Shown in pieces: positions 41,190 through 50,495 of a DNA stretch of 64,000 bases. This stretch comes from CATOSP01 sp965204715 (GTDB lineage: Bacteria; Chloroflexota; Dehalococcoidia; Lucifugimonadales; UBA3495), in assembly GCA_965204715.1 (NCBI GenBank), contig OZ242009.1, forward strand, positions 1,922,001 to 1,986,000. Reading direction: 5' to 3'. A model generated the notes under the pieces. That model saw nothing but the letters and a program-made list of their open reading frames with translations, was not told the origin of the DNA and made no database searches. The first letter of the stretch is position 1. The number at the start of each line of letters is the position of its first letter. Made by a program: the position numbers and the translations under genes.

Positions 41190-42755
41190 CTAGTCCGCAG
41201 GTTCGGGTGCGGCAGCCCCTTCTTCGCCGGGCCCGGCAACTTCCTGGGGCTGCCGCTTGCGCAGGAACACGGCGGGTATCAGCGCCACGAACACTATGAT
41301 TGACGCAATCAGGAACACGTCGTTGAACGCGCTTATGGACGCTTCCCGTTGCACGATCTGGTCCAACATCTGAACGGCTGCCTCGTTTGTCCGTCCGTTT
41401 ATCCCCGGCAAGTCTCCTGCCGCCCGTTCCAGTTGCGACATCACCTGCATCGCGCCCAGGGAATCAGGAGTAACGGTCTGGGACAGGCTGTTGGAGTGGA
41501 ACGCCTGCCGGACTGTCAGGACAGTGGCGAAGGCTGCGGTTCCGAAGGCCGGGAATAGCTGCCGCAGACTGTTGATCAAGGCCGATGCACGGGGCAGTTC
41601 TTCCCTGGGCACCAGGCTCATTGTAAGCGAAACTGCGGGAATGAACATCAACCCGCTGCTGACGCCCCGAAGCATGAGGATGGCAGCCAACTCCCGGTCG
41701 GTGGTATCCATGTCCAGATTGGCCAGTTGCAGCGTGGCAAAACCTGCACCCAGTATACCCGGAATGATCAAGGGCAATGGCCCCACACGGTCGTAGAGCC
41801 GCCCGGTGATGGGCGCGGCCACAGCCAGGGCTATTCCCTGGGGCATCAGCAGTATCCCGGCCTCCAGTGGACTCAATCCCCGGATGTCCTGCAGGAACAG
41901 AGGGACCATGAAGACGACGGAGATCAGCACCATCGTGGCGATGAAGTGGACGCTTGCCGCCATCGTAAACGGGGGGTTGCGGAAGATTCTCAGGTCGAGC
42001 AGAGGGGATTCCTCGGTCAGTTCCACGTAGACCCACGCGACCAGGGACACCGCAGACACTGCGAACAGGGCTACCACGTTGGGTGCGCCCCAGCCGTCCT
42101 CGGGGGCGCGGGTAAGGGCCATCAGGACGGAGCAAAACCCAATCCCGGCCAGGATGAAGCCCTTCAGGTCAAACCTCCGCGGCTCCGTCCTGTCCGTCTC
42201 CCGGAGCCACAGGGTTGCCAGGGCCACGGCTGCAACCCCCACGGGAACGTTGATAAAGAATGCCATCCGCCAGCTTGAAGTCTCCACCAGATATCCGCCG
42301 ATGACCGGGCCGAAAATGGGAGCGAACAGGATAGGGATGCCGACGATGCCCATCATCGAGCCCTGGCGTTCCCGGGGTACAGTGCGGAACATCATCGCCA
42401 TCCCCAGGGGCATGGTGACACCCCCGGCCAGCCCCTTGATGAACCGGAAGGCTATGAGGGAGTTGATGTCCCACGCCAGCCCGCAAAGGACCGACCCCAG
42501 GGTAAACCCGGTAACGGAGAGTACGAAGAGCCGCTTGATCCCCAGCCGGTCGCTCAGGTAGCCTGTCGTGGGGACTATCAGGGCCAGGGCCAGCATGTAC
42601 ATGGAGATGATCAGCTGGGCGCGGTCCAGGCTGGCGCTGAGGGCGGTCATTATCCGGGGCAGGGCCACGTTGATGATGGTCGTGTCCAGGACCACGGTGA
42701 CGATGCCCAGCACCACCAGGACGAGGACCTTCCACTCGTAGGGAATGCGCGGCAT
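41190..42755 (-). CDS. DHA2-family MFS drug transporter (EmrB/QacA type)
   Basis: 521 residues with about 14 predicted membrane segments. VVLDTTIINVALPRIMTALS near residue 22, the loop motif YLSDRLGIKRLF near 63, and FRTVPRERQGSMMG are characteristic of the DHA2 proton-driven exporters. It lies 30 bases after the EmrA-like adaptor gene and 58 bases before the repeat-bearing adaptor, on the same strand, which points to one export complex. Confidence 0.92.
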   Translation of the reverse strand: MPRIPYEWKVLVLVVLGIVTVVLDTTIINVALPRIMTALSASLDRAQLIISMYMLALALIVPTTGYLSDRLGIKRLFVLSVTGFTLGSVLCGLAWDINSLIAFRFIKGLAGGVTMPLGMAMMFRTVPRERQGSMMGIVGIPILFAPIFGPVIGGYLVETSSWRMAFFINVPVGVAAVALATLWLRETDRTEPRRFDLKGFILAGIGFCSVLMALTRAPEDGWGAPNVVALFAVSAVSLVAWVYVELTEESPLLDLRIFRNPPFTMAASVHFIATMVLISVVFMVPLFLQDIRGLSPLEAGILLMPQGIALAVAAPITGRLYDRVGPLPLIIPGILGAGFATLQLANLDMDTTDRELAAILMLRGVSSGLMFIPAVSLTMSLVPREELPRASALINSLRQLFPAFGTAAFATVLTVRQAFHSNSLSQTVTPDSLGAMQVMSQLERAAGDLPGINGRTNEAAVQMLDQIVQREASISAFNDVFLIASIIVFVALIPAVFLRKRQPQEVAGPGEEGAAAPEPAD

Positions 42756-42785
42756 CGGCGGCTAGTACTACCGGTCCCGTTACCG

Positions 42786-43535
42786 TCAGCCGGGTCCCGG
42801 TCTGGACACGTGAATTTTCACCTCGACGGAGGATCCCGGGATCAGGGGCAAGTAGCTCTCCTCCGGGACTATCTTGACCGGCACAAGCTGGGCAACCTTG
42901 TTGAAGTTGCCGGAGGTGTTCCGGGAAGGGAGCAGGCTGAAGGTCCCGGCGGTGACGGGCGAGACCGATTCCACCCGTCCCGGCAGAGTATGCCCCATCG
43001 CGTCCACGTACACCTCCACGAACTGGCCGGACCGGACGCGGCCGACATCGCGCTCGTCGACGTTGGCTGTAATCCACGCCTGCCTGGGGTCCATGAGGGT
43101 TACGATGGGCTGACCCGCGGGCACCGTGTCGCCAACCCTGGCCCACCGGGCGGCCACGACCCCGGAAATGGGCGCAACGACCTCGGCCATCTGGTCCTGA
43201 ACGTCCCGGAATCCCAGCTTGGAAGTGTCGGTGGTATCAGACCTTGATAGCACCGTGGGAATGTCCACCACCGCGATGACCTGTCCCTGGGACACCGGGG
43301 TTCCCACGTCCACATCCATGCTGATGATGCGCCCGGCGTTGATTGACCCGGCCTGCACCAGGGCCGCGGTCACCTGGGCGTTGTTAGTGGAAACGAAGTG
43401 GACGGAGTTGTACCACAGCCGGTAACCGAAAACAGCCGCAGCCACGACGATAGCTACGGCAGCAACGACTGTTAGGGCGCGCACCCGCCAGCCGCTCAAA
43501 AGGCCCGACATCTCATTACCATTTCGACTGGTCAT
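42786..43535 (-). CDS. EmrA/HlyD-type efflux adaptor
   Basis: One N-terminal membrane helix (about residues 20-42), FVSTNNAQVTAALVQAGSIN of the first lipoyl half, a very short hairpin, then VVAPISGVVAARWARVGDTV and a barrel domain. 249 residues. ATG 43535 overlaps a hairpin; ATG 43511 (MSGLLSGW) is a plausible true start. Likely partner of the downstream MFS pump. Confidence 0.87.
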   Translation of the reverse strand: MTSRNGNEMSGLLSGWRVRALTVVAAVAIVVAAAVFGYRLWYNSVHFVSTNNAQVTAALVQAGSINAGRIISMDVDVGTPVSQGQVIAVVDIPTVLSRSDTTDTSKLGFRDVQDQMAEVVAPISGVVAARWARVGDTVPAGQPIVTLMDPRQAWITANVDERDVGRVRSGQFVEVYVDAMGHTLPGRVESVSPVTAGTFSLLPSRNTSGNFNKVAQLVPVKIVPEESYLPLIPGSSVEVKIHVSRPGPG

Positions 43536-43553
43536 TCCCGCATTCGCGGGAAT
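43534..43553. repeat. Short palindrome ATTCCCGC/GCGGGAAT
   Basis: Perfect 8-base stem with ATTC loop, of the type dispersed in many genomes. It covers the first start codon of the EmrA-like gene. Confidence 0.55.
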
Positions 43554-43592
43554 CTACTTGCTCTTGGAGCGGCCGCGTATCCGGCTCACCTG

Positions 43593-43931
43593 TTAGTCCA
43601 GGATCGGCACCGTCGCCGAGACGCGGGGAATGTCGCCCACGGACCTGGTGGTGTGGCCCTGACCTGTCAGGTCCTCGGCCAGGGTGACGTGGCCGGGGCC
43701 GAAGCGATGGACCGAGCCGTCTCCCAGCCCGATTTCGACCTCGCCGGACAGGGTGATGACGTACTGGCGGCGGGGCGCGTTGTGCCAGTCGCTGAACCGG
43801 CCCGCCTCAGACTGGCGAAACACGATGCCCTCGGCCTGGTGCAGTTCCTCCAATTCCGGGTGCGAAGCCAGGTCCAACTCCTCGATGTGGGACTGCCCGT
43901 CGTCCCCGGTGTACAGCCTTATAATACTCAT
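43593..43931 (-). CDS. Cupin-domain protein
   Basis: 112 residues, single beta-barrel. YVITLSGEVEIGLGDGSVHR and FGPGHVTLAEDLTGQGHTTR form the two cupin motifs, with the second-motif His present. Such small cupins bind metal or act as isomerases and sensors; role unknown here. ATG 43931 is chosen since GGAGG lies 7 bases upstream; the frame extends to 43988. Confidence 0.8.
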   Translation of the reverse strand: MSIIRLYTGDDGQSHIEELDLASHPELEELHQAEGIVFRQSEAGRFSDWHNAPRRQYVITLSGEVEIGLGDGSVHRFGPGHVTLAEDLTGQGHTTRSVGDIPRVSATVPILD

Positions 43932-44081
43932 CGACCGGCCTCCTGCGGCAACGCTGGGAGATTCGGGAACACTCCAGCCCTGTTGCAAGGCAACTTGGAC
44001 GGCTGGAACGTTCTCAGGTTGGCAGTCTATTGGCTGCGGTGCCGGTAGTCAAATTGGAGCGAGCGGGTAGCCGGGGCTTGG

Positions 44082-44966
44082 TTAGTGCAGGTTGGAAGGG
44101 CCGCGGGTGCCGATGTCCAGGAACTGGGCCAGGGCTACCGCGTCGGCGTTGAGGATAAGCCCACGGGAGTTTTCGGCTACGGAAAATCCAAGGCTGGCCG
44201 CCTGTCGTCTAGTGGTCTCTGGCAACACAGATGCCATGCGGAACATCATCTTGGAGTCGTCCGTTGCCTCGCCCATAGATGGCAGGCCGTTTTCCCGGCT
44301 GGGAAACATGGTGGGAAAAGCTTCCTTGGCGGAGGAGAGGTGGACGGCGTATAGCAGTACATTGCCGTCGTTGGTTCGCAGGCTCTTCAGGCGCTCGGCT
44401 GCCTGATACGGGTCGCCGTCGGTGGCCCAGCCGTCACAGACAATCACAACGGTGGGTGGGTAGGAGTTGGGATGCTGTCTGACCCAATCTGCCAGGGGAC
44501 GCTCCATTAGCTCCAACATCTGGCGCATCGGGTCCCATTTCCCTGTACGGTTGCGCAGCCAGACAGGAAACCGCCGGGCAACCTCGACTATCTCACCGCC
44601 CCCCTGGTTTTCCTTCACCTGCCTGTCTTCCATTTCTGCTACTTCCGCTACTTGGCTGATCGGCAGGAAGGGCCGTTCCGTCGTGGTACCGGCAAGGGAG
44701 CTGGTATTCTCTAGTTTGCTCGTATTGAAGAGATACCCCTCGGATGAAAAGCCTAGAATACCGATATGGAAGTAGTCACGGACATCCATACCCTGGGAAC
44801 AGCGTTGCACCAGTGTATCTACAATCCGGTTGACGGCATCCACTGCTACCTGGCCTTTGGTCTGTCCCGGCATACCCGGCATGTTTTGTCCCATCCCCAT
44901 GCACTGAATTACCAGGAACAGGAAGCAACTAGGGTTGGTACGGTTGATGTCTGCGGTATATGGCAT
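44082..44966 (-). CDS. VWA-domain protein with degenerate MIDAS
   Basis: 294 residues. The start MPYTADINRTNP and the overall fold match a family of von Willebrand factor A proteins in which the first strand is followed by DQSGSM. Here that block reads LVIQCMGMGQ, so the metal-binding Asp and both Ser are gone. Later parts of the fold (VVIVCDGWATDGDPYQAAER) are intact. AAGGAGG about 9 bases before ATG 44966 decides the start. Probably a scaffold or partner-binding protein that does not need the metal. Confidence 0.8.
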   Translation of the reverse strand: MPYTADINRTNPSCFLFLVIQCMGMGQNMPGMPGQTKGQVAVDAVNRIVDTLVQRCSQGMDVRDYFHIGILGFSSEGYLFNTSKLENTSSLAGTTTERPFLPISQVAEVAEMEDRQVKENQGGGEIVEVARRFPVWLRNRTGKWDPMRQMLELMERPLADWVRQHPNSYPPTVVIVCDGWATDGDPYQAAERLKSLRTNDGNVLLYAVHLSSAKEAFPTMFPSRENGLPSMGEATDDSKMMFRMASVLPETTRRQAASLGFSVAENSRGLILNADAVALAQFLDIGTRGPSNLH

Positions 44967-45128
44967 TGCGGAACCTCCTTGCGTCGACAATCGGATTACC
45001 GGCAGCCATTTAACGGAGCATTATACTATTCCGCGCTCACGTTTCCCCTCGGCATTTGACGCATATGAGTCCTACGTAGAGGCCAAAGGGGTATACTCTG
45101 GGCAATCTTTTGGAGGTAATGGAAACAG

Positions 45129-46046
45129 ATGAAAGTCTTGTACGAGAAACGCGGCCACGTTGCCTATGTGACTATCAACAACGTGGAGAAGGCCAACATC
45201 CTGGACCGGGAAACGTCCCACGAAATTGCCGAGGCTTGGAAGGAGGTCTGGGACGACACCGATGTCCGCGCCGCGATTCTGACCGGGGTGGGCGACCGCT
45301 ACTTCTGCGCCGGGCATAATCTGGACACTCCTCCGGGCATTACCCCGGAGGAACGGGAGCGGGTCCGGATGGAGAACATCTTCTGGCCGCCGTCGGGCAC
45401 GGTCAACGGGTCCAAGTTCGGCGTGGACGGCAGCCTGGGAGACCATTACCCCCAGATATGGAAGCCCGTCATCGCGGCCATCAACGGGTGGGCCGCCGGG
45501 GCCGGGTTCTACCTGATGCTGACCTCCACCGACATCAGGATCGCCAGCGAGGAACACGCCCGCTTCAAATTCGCCCTGTTGAGCCAGGGTTGGGTGGGTC
45601 ACGGTCCGGGGGCTACTTACCTTACCCGGCAGGTATCCTACGCCGACGCGATGCGGATCCTGCTGACGGACCGGCCCTTCGACGCCAAGGAGGCGCTGCG
45701 GATCAACCTGATCAACGAGGTCGTGCCCCACGACCGTTTGATGGAACGGGCCGAGGAGGTGGCCGCTGAAGTGGTGAGGATGCCGCCGCTGGCGGTGCGC
45801 ATGATGAAGGAGTTCGTGGTGCGGTTCCGGGAGATACCGGTGTCGGAGGCGTGGCGGGTCCAGACCCTGATCAACTACCTGCTGACCCAGATGACCACCG
45901 ACGGTGAGGAGGGGCGGAGGGCGTTCCTGGAGAAGCGCGAACCCAACTTCACCGGCGGCATCCGGGAGAAAGGGGAGGGCTACCCCGACATTGACGAAGA
46001 GCAGCGCGCCCGCCTGGAGGCCGTCCGGCGGGAGTTGCTGGGATAG
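45129..46046 (+). CDS. Enoyl-CoA hydratase/isomerase family protein
   Basis: Crotonase-fold protein, 305 residues. Oxyanion-hole regions FCAGHNLD near residue 59 and AAINGWAAGAGFYLMLTSTD near 117, then ARFKFALLSQGWVGHGPGAT, are typical. Members hydrate, isomerise or hydrolyse acyl-CoA; the exact reaction cannot be set. GGAGG lies 12 bases before ATG. The insert around residues 70-105 is longer than usual. Confidence 0.88.
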   Translation: MKVLYEKRGHVAYVTINNVEKANILDRETSHEIAEAWKEVWDDTDVRAAILTGVGDRYFCAGHNLDTPPGITPEERERVRMENIFWPPSGTVNGSKFGVDGSLGDHYPQIWKPVIAAINGWAAGAGFYLMLTSTDIRIASEEHARFKFALLSQGWVGHGPGATYLTRQVSYADAMRILLTDRPFDAKEALRINLINEVVPHDRLMERAEEVAAEVVRMPPLAVRMMKEFVVRFREIPVSEAWRVQTLINYLLTQMTTDGEEGRRAFLEKREPNFTGGIREKGEGYPDIDEEQRARLEAVRRELLG

Positions 46047-46111
46047 CCGTCCGGTCGCCGGTTAGCGCTTCCTGGCATCTGACCGGCGACCGGATGCGAG
46101 TGGCCCAACCG

Positions 46112-47008
46112 TTAGGATGCGGCCACGGGGACCGGGATGCCTGGGATGTTGAGGTCGATGCTGCCCACCTCGTTCCGGGTGGTGAAGTAGAGGGTCTTCC
46201 AGTCGTCGCCGCCGAATGCGACGTTGGTTGTGGCTTCCGCGCCGTGGACGATGGTGCCCAGGTGTTGGCCGGACGGGCCGATGACCCAGATGCCGCCGGA
46301 ACCGCCGCAGTAGACGTTGCCCTCCACGTCCACCTTCATGCCGTCGGGGACTCCGGGACGGTCGCCGCGCAGGTCGCAAAGCACCCGGTCGGTGGCCAGG
46401 GCCAGCGTCCCGTTTGGCTGCATGTCGAAGGCCCGGATGTGGCCGCGGCGCGAATCGTTGATGTAAAGGACGCTTTCGTCGGGGGAGAAGGCCAGGCCGT
46501 TGGGGGTGATGAAGTCGCGCACCAGCAGGGTGATGGTCCCGAGGTCGGCGCTGACCCGGTAGACCCCGGCGAAGTCCAACTGATATTCAGGGGCGGGAGC
46601 GCCGGGGTCGGTGAAGTAGATGCTGCCGTCGGACTTGACCACCACGTCGTTGGGGCGGTTCAGGCTCTTGCCCTGGTAGCTGTTGGCTATGACTGTGAGA
46701 CTACCGTCGGGTTCGTGCCGGACCACCCTTGGGGTGCGGTCGCAGGCGATGAGCCGGCCCTGGATGTCGCGGGTGAGGCCGTTGGCGAAGTTGGTGGGTT
46801 CCTGGAACACCGTTGCCCCTTCGCCGGGCGCCCACTTCATCCGGCGGTTGTTGCCGATGTCACTGAAGAGAAGGTAGCCGCCTTCATGCCACCAAAGGGG
46901 GCCCTCGGCAGGACCGTTGTCATTGCCGAACCCGGTGGCCAACTCGTTGATGGGCCTGTCTGCGGAAACGATGAACGCCAGACCGGATGATACTTGCTCG
47001 ATGGGCAT
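46112..47008 (-). CDS. SMP-30/gluconolactonase family protein
   Basis: Six-bladed beta-propeller lactonase, 298 residues. WHEGGYLLFSDIGNNRRMKW, NRPNDVVVKSDGSIYFTDPG, and PNGLAFSPDESVLYINDSRR hold the metal-binding Glu, Asn and Asp. Likely hydrolyses sugar lactones. ATG 47008 follows AAGGAGG by 6 bases; the open frame extends 45 codons further without support. Confidence 0.9.
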   Translation of the reverse strand: MPIEQVSSGLAFIVSADRPINELATGFGNDNGPAEGPLWWHEGGYLLFSDIGNNRRMKWAPGEGATVFQEPTNFANGLTRDIQGRLIACDRTPRVVRHEPDGSLTVIANSYQGKSLNRPNDVVVKSDGSIYFTDPGAPAPEYQLDFAGVYRVSADLGTITLLVRDFITPNGLAFSPDESVLYINDSRRGHIRAFDMQPNGTLALATDRVLCDLRGDRPGVPDGMKVDVEGNVYCGGSGGIWVIGPSGQHLGTIVHGAEATTNVAFGGDDWKTLYFTTRNEVGSIDLNIPGIPVPVAAS

Positions 47009-47231
47009 AACCGCCTCCTTGTGCGAGAGTGATAGTTGTCTGGGTTGCCAGCAGGCAAATTCTACTCCAAAAGCCGGTAGGATAGCCCCTGCAAACGGGA
47101 TGAATTCCCGGAGACCGGCCACAGTCGCCCTCTCCCAGCCCATATCTGCTCCAGTCTGAAGAGTTACGCCGCCGCTGGCTGCTTGCGAAGCGGACGGGTT
47201 TGTGATTCCCTTTTGGACGGAGGGAAGCCGG

Positions 47232-48605
47232 TTGACTTATCTGTCGGAAATTGAACTGGAATTGCCGGGGATGCCCCAAGGGGCGAGTCCGCTGACGTGG
47301 TTGGCGGGCAAGGTTACGGAGTCATTGCCGGAGGGCTACACACCCCTGCGAGCAGTGGTGTCCGAGTCCAGCCGGTCCGGGTGCAGGTGCGAGGTCACCC
47401 TGATGCGGGCCGGCCACTGTTCCATGAGTTCCAACCCCAAGTCCATGTTCGAATTTGAGTCCCGGCGGGGCGAGAATGCGGGGGAGTTCAATGCCGTTCT
47501 GGTTGTGCCGACGGGGATCGGCGCGGCCATCGGGGGCCACGCGGGCGACGCTACGCCGGTGGCACAGTTGCTGGGCCAGATCTGCGACACCCTGATTACT
47601 CATCCCAACGTGGTGAACGCCTCGGACATCAACGAGATGCCCGCCAACTCGCTATACGTTGAGGGCAGCGTCCTCTGCCGGCTGCTAATGGGGACTGTTG
47701 CGCTGCAGCCGGTGCGGGCCAACCGGGTACTGGTGGTAATCGACTCCCACCCGGATGGCATTTTCACCGGGCTTGCCGTCAACGCGGTCAATGCCGCCCG
47801 CGCTTCCTACGGGTTGGACTGCCCCCGGGTGGTCAAGCTGGAGCCGCGGCTGGTCATGCGCTCCGAATACACCGGGTCGGCCAGGGCCTCGGGGTGCGTG
47901 GAGAACCTGGAGGGTTTGTTCTACGTGCTGGACGATTATCGGGATGATTACGATGCCGTGGCGCTGTCCTCGGTGATTTCGGTGCCGTTCCATTACCACG
48001 GAGACTACTTCGGCAGCGGCGGCGCGATGATCAACCCGTGGGGCGGCGTCGAGTCGATGCTGACCCATGCGATCTCGACCATCTACGATGTGCCGTCGGC
48101 CCATTCCCCCATGTTGGAGTCTCAGGAAGTGCTGGACATGGACACGGGGATCGTGGACCCGCGGATGGCGGCGGAGGCGGTGTCCATCACCTTCTTGCAA
48201 TCGGTCCTCAAGGGCCTGCAACGCAGCCCCAGGATCATCTCCCGCCACGAAGCACGGGAAGGCCGGAATACGCTGTCCGTGAGCGATGTTTCCTGCCTCG
48301 TCATACCCGACGGGTGCCTGGGCCTGCCCACTTTGGCCGCGCTGGAACAGGGCATACCGGTTATCGCAGTGAGAGAGAACACCAACCTGATGAAGAACGA
48401 CCTGGAGGCGCTACCCTGGCGGCACGGCCAGTTCTTGCGGGTGGATAACTATTGGGAGGCAGCGGGGGTGATGGCTGCGCTGAAGGCGGGAATCGCTCCG
48501 GCGTCGGTGCGCCGCCCGCTGTCGCCGGTGATGGTGGAGACTGCAACCCCACGGCGGAGAGAAGCTGCAAGTTACGGCGGCGCGGGCAGCGCGGACTCCG
48601 GTTGA
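47232..48605 (+). CDS. DUF3326-domain protein
   Basis: About 457 residues from TTG 47232, chosen because GGAGGG lies 7 bases upstream (the frame opens at 47202). The DUF3326 core is seen in AVLVVPTGIGAAIGGHAGDA, LITHPNVVNASDINEMP, YVEGSVLCRLLMG and RVLVVIDSHPDG, then an acidic C-terminal half with PDGCLGLPTLAALEQGIPVI. Function unknown. It is the first gene of a same-strand run leading to an accessory SecA. Confidence 0.82.
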   Translation: MTYLSEIELELPGMPQGASPLTWLAGKVTESLPEGYTPLRAVVSESSRSGCRCEVTLMRAGHCSMSSNPKSMFEFESRRGENAGEFNAVLVVPTGIGAAIGGHAGDATPVAQLLGQICDTLITHPNVVNASDINEMPANSLYVEGSVLCRLLMGTVALQPVRANRVLVVIDSHPDGIFTGLAVNAVNAARASYGLDCPRVVKLEPRLVMRSEYTGSARASGCVENLEGLFYVLDDYRDDYDAVALSSVISVPFHYHGDYFGSGGAMINPWGGVESMLTHAISTIYDVPSAHSPMLESQEVLDMDTGIVDPRMAAEAVSITFLQSVLKGLQRSPRIISRHEAREGRNTLSVSDVSCLVIPDGCLGLPTLAALEQGIPVIAVRENTNLMKNDLEALPWRHGQFLRVDNYWEAAGVMAALKAGIAPASVRRPLSPVMVETATPRRREAASYGGAGSADSG

Positions 48606-48718
48606 CCCCTCCACAATTGCCAGGGATGCCTATGCTAGAATGAGGCTGCACTGGGTCCCCAAGCATGGGAACTGCATACAATCCTAACCGCGTGTCCAAA
48701 TAAGAAGGAGTGAGCGGG

Positions 48719-49102
48719 ATGGGGGCATCGGATGTGGACCGGCTACGCGAGTGCTGCGCCTTCGGCACACTGGCAGGAATCACAACTGCGGGCATAGCGT
48801 TCTGGGGCCACTTCCTGGCAGAAATCTTTCGCGTTACTCTGCAAATCACGTCACCGCAAATCGAGGGATTTCCTCTCGAATACAATCTTGTGAGGGGATT
48901 GTTGGTTCTCGGCGTATTTGTGTTCGCTTTAGGGGCCGGTGGCGTCGCTGGGCGGTGGGCAGGAGAGCATATCGTATACCCGGTCCGAACAGGCAACAAC
49001 GCCACCGCAATGAAGACGCTGACCCGGTTGATGATCGGGGGAGCGGGTGTTGCGGTCCTTGCCGCCGTGGTAGCAGCATTGACAGGCGTGCTGCTGTGGT
49101 AG
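48719..49102 (+). CDS. Small integral membrane protein, 127 aa
   Basis: Three hydrophobic segments near residues 15-40, 60-80 and 100-125. AAGGAG lies 8 bases before ATG 48719, which I prefer to GTG 48710. No family recognised. It sits between the DUF3326 gene and the NspC-like gene on the same strand. Confidence 0.65.
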   Translation: MGASDVDRLRECCAFGTLAGITTAGIAFWGHFLAEIFRVTLQITSPQIEGFPLEYNLVRGLLVLGVFVFALGAGGVAGRWAGEHIVYPVRTGNNATAMKTLTRLMIGGAGVAVLAAVVAALTGVLLW

Positions 49103-49129
49103 CGGCGAACTGACGTATCAATATCACCT

Positions 49130-50473
49130 ATGAGCGTTACCCCCAAGGAAATGAGATCAGGACTGCCGGGACGAAACGAAGCCGCGCCGGACCCGGCCGA
49201 CGCCCTTGTGCCGGAGTGGGCCGGGGAGGTTGACACCCCCGCCTTTGTCTACGATGTGGGGGAGATTCACCGGCTACTGGACTGCGCCTCCGGTTGCCGG
49301 GAGCGGGCCGGACTGAAGCTGCTTTTCGCAGTCAAGTCCTTTTCCTTCGCGGACGCGCTGGAGGTTATGGCTCGCCCGGGGGCCGGACCCTCTTCGCCGC
49401 CGTCCGAACCCGCTCGGCCCACCACCCCGGGCCGGCACGATGGTATGGGGCCGGCTTCCCAGGGGATTGACGGGTTCGCGGTCAGTTCCTTGTTCGAGGC
49501 CAGGCTGGCCCGCCGGGTCTTGTCCGGTGGGGCTGGAAAGGACGGGATAGTAAGCGTCACCACTCCGGGCCTCCGCCCCCAGGACGCCGGGGAAATCGCC
49601 TCGCTCTGCGACTCTATTTCCTTCAACTCCCTGAACCAGTGGGACATGCACTATCCCCGGATGAAGGACTCGACAAGCTGTGGTCTGCGGGTGAACCCGC
49701 AGATGCCCTTCGCCGACGATCTCAGGTATGACCCATGCCGCCCCCACTCCAAGCTGGGCGTGCCGTTGGATGTGCTGGCAGCAGAGTTCCGGCGCTGCCC
49801 GGAAAGGTTCGCCGGGCTGGAGGGGGTTCTGTTCCATTCCAACTGCGACTCGACGGACTTCGGAGAGCTTGAGGCCACGGTGCAGAGGCTGGACGCCGAA
49901 ATCCCGGAGATTCTGAGTCATGTCCAGTGGGTCAATCTGGGTGGTGGATACCTGTTCGAGGATGACGCCACATCCGATGCCTTGTGCCGCGCCGTAAGCT
50001 ACCTGAAGTCCCGGTACGATGTGGAGGTGCTGTTCGAGCCGGGGTCCGGGTTGGTGCGGGATGCGGGTTGCATGGCATCAACGGTGCTGGACCTGTTCGA
50101 GAGCGGCGGGCGTACCGTGGCGGTGCTGGATACATCGGTAAACCACCTGCCGGAGGTCTTCGAGTACGGCTACCAGCCGGACGTCATGGGTCATGACGAT
50201 GATGCGCCCCACGAATACATTCTGGCGGGCTGCACCTGCCTGGCTGGAGACCTGTTCGGAGAGTACCGCTTTCACCGGGAGTTGCGAGTTGGGGACAAAG
50301 TAGTGTTCGGGAGCGTGGGGTCGTATTCTCTGGTCAAGGCGCACATGTTCAACGGCGTGGCTCTGCCGTCAGTGTATGCTCTGGACACTACGGGGCAGTT
50401 GAAGCTGAAGAGCAGTCCCAGCTTTGAGGAGTTCGCGGCCCGGTGGGGCATGGCGACCGGCGCGCCGGCGTGA
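49130..50473 (+). CDS. Carboxynorspermidine decarboxylase-like protein
   Basis: PLP enzyme of the alanine-racemase fold, NspC group, which decarboxylates carboxyspermidine or carboxynorspermidine. TPAFVYDVGEI at the start; LLFAVKSFSFADAL carries the PLP Lys near residue 69; VNLGGGYLFE near 265, FEPGSGLVRDAG near 305, DTSVNHLPEVFEYGYQPDV near 333 and AGCTCLAGDLFGEYRFHREL contain the catalytic Cys region. A Pro/Ser/Gly-rich insert near 85-105 is not typical. No carboxyspermidine dehydrogenase gene is nearby, so the usual pathway partner is absent. Confidence 0.85.
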   Translation: MSVTPKEMRSGLPGRNEAAPDPADALVPEWAGEVDTPAFVYDVGEIHRLLDCASGCRERAGLKLLFAVKSFSFADALEVMARPGAGPSSPPSEPARPTTPGRHDGMGPASQGIDGFAVSSLFEARLARRVLSGGAGKDGIVSVTTPGLRPQDAGEIASLCDSISFNSLNQWDMHYPRMKDSTSCGLRVNPQMPFADDLRYDPCRPHSKLGVPLDVLAAEFRRCPERFAGLEGVLFHSNCDSTDFGELEATVQRLDAEIPEILSHVQWVNLGGGYLFEDDATSDALCRAVSYLKSRYDVEVLFEPGSGLVRDAGCMASTVLDLFESGGRTVAVLDTSVNHLPEVFEYGYQPDVMGHDDDAPHEYILAGCTCLAGDLFGEYRFHRELRVGDKVVFGSVGSYSLVKAHMFNGVALPSVYALDTTGQLKLKSSPSFEEFAARWGMATGAPA

Positions 50474-50495
50474 CCGGACCACCGGGATTGGAGCG

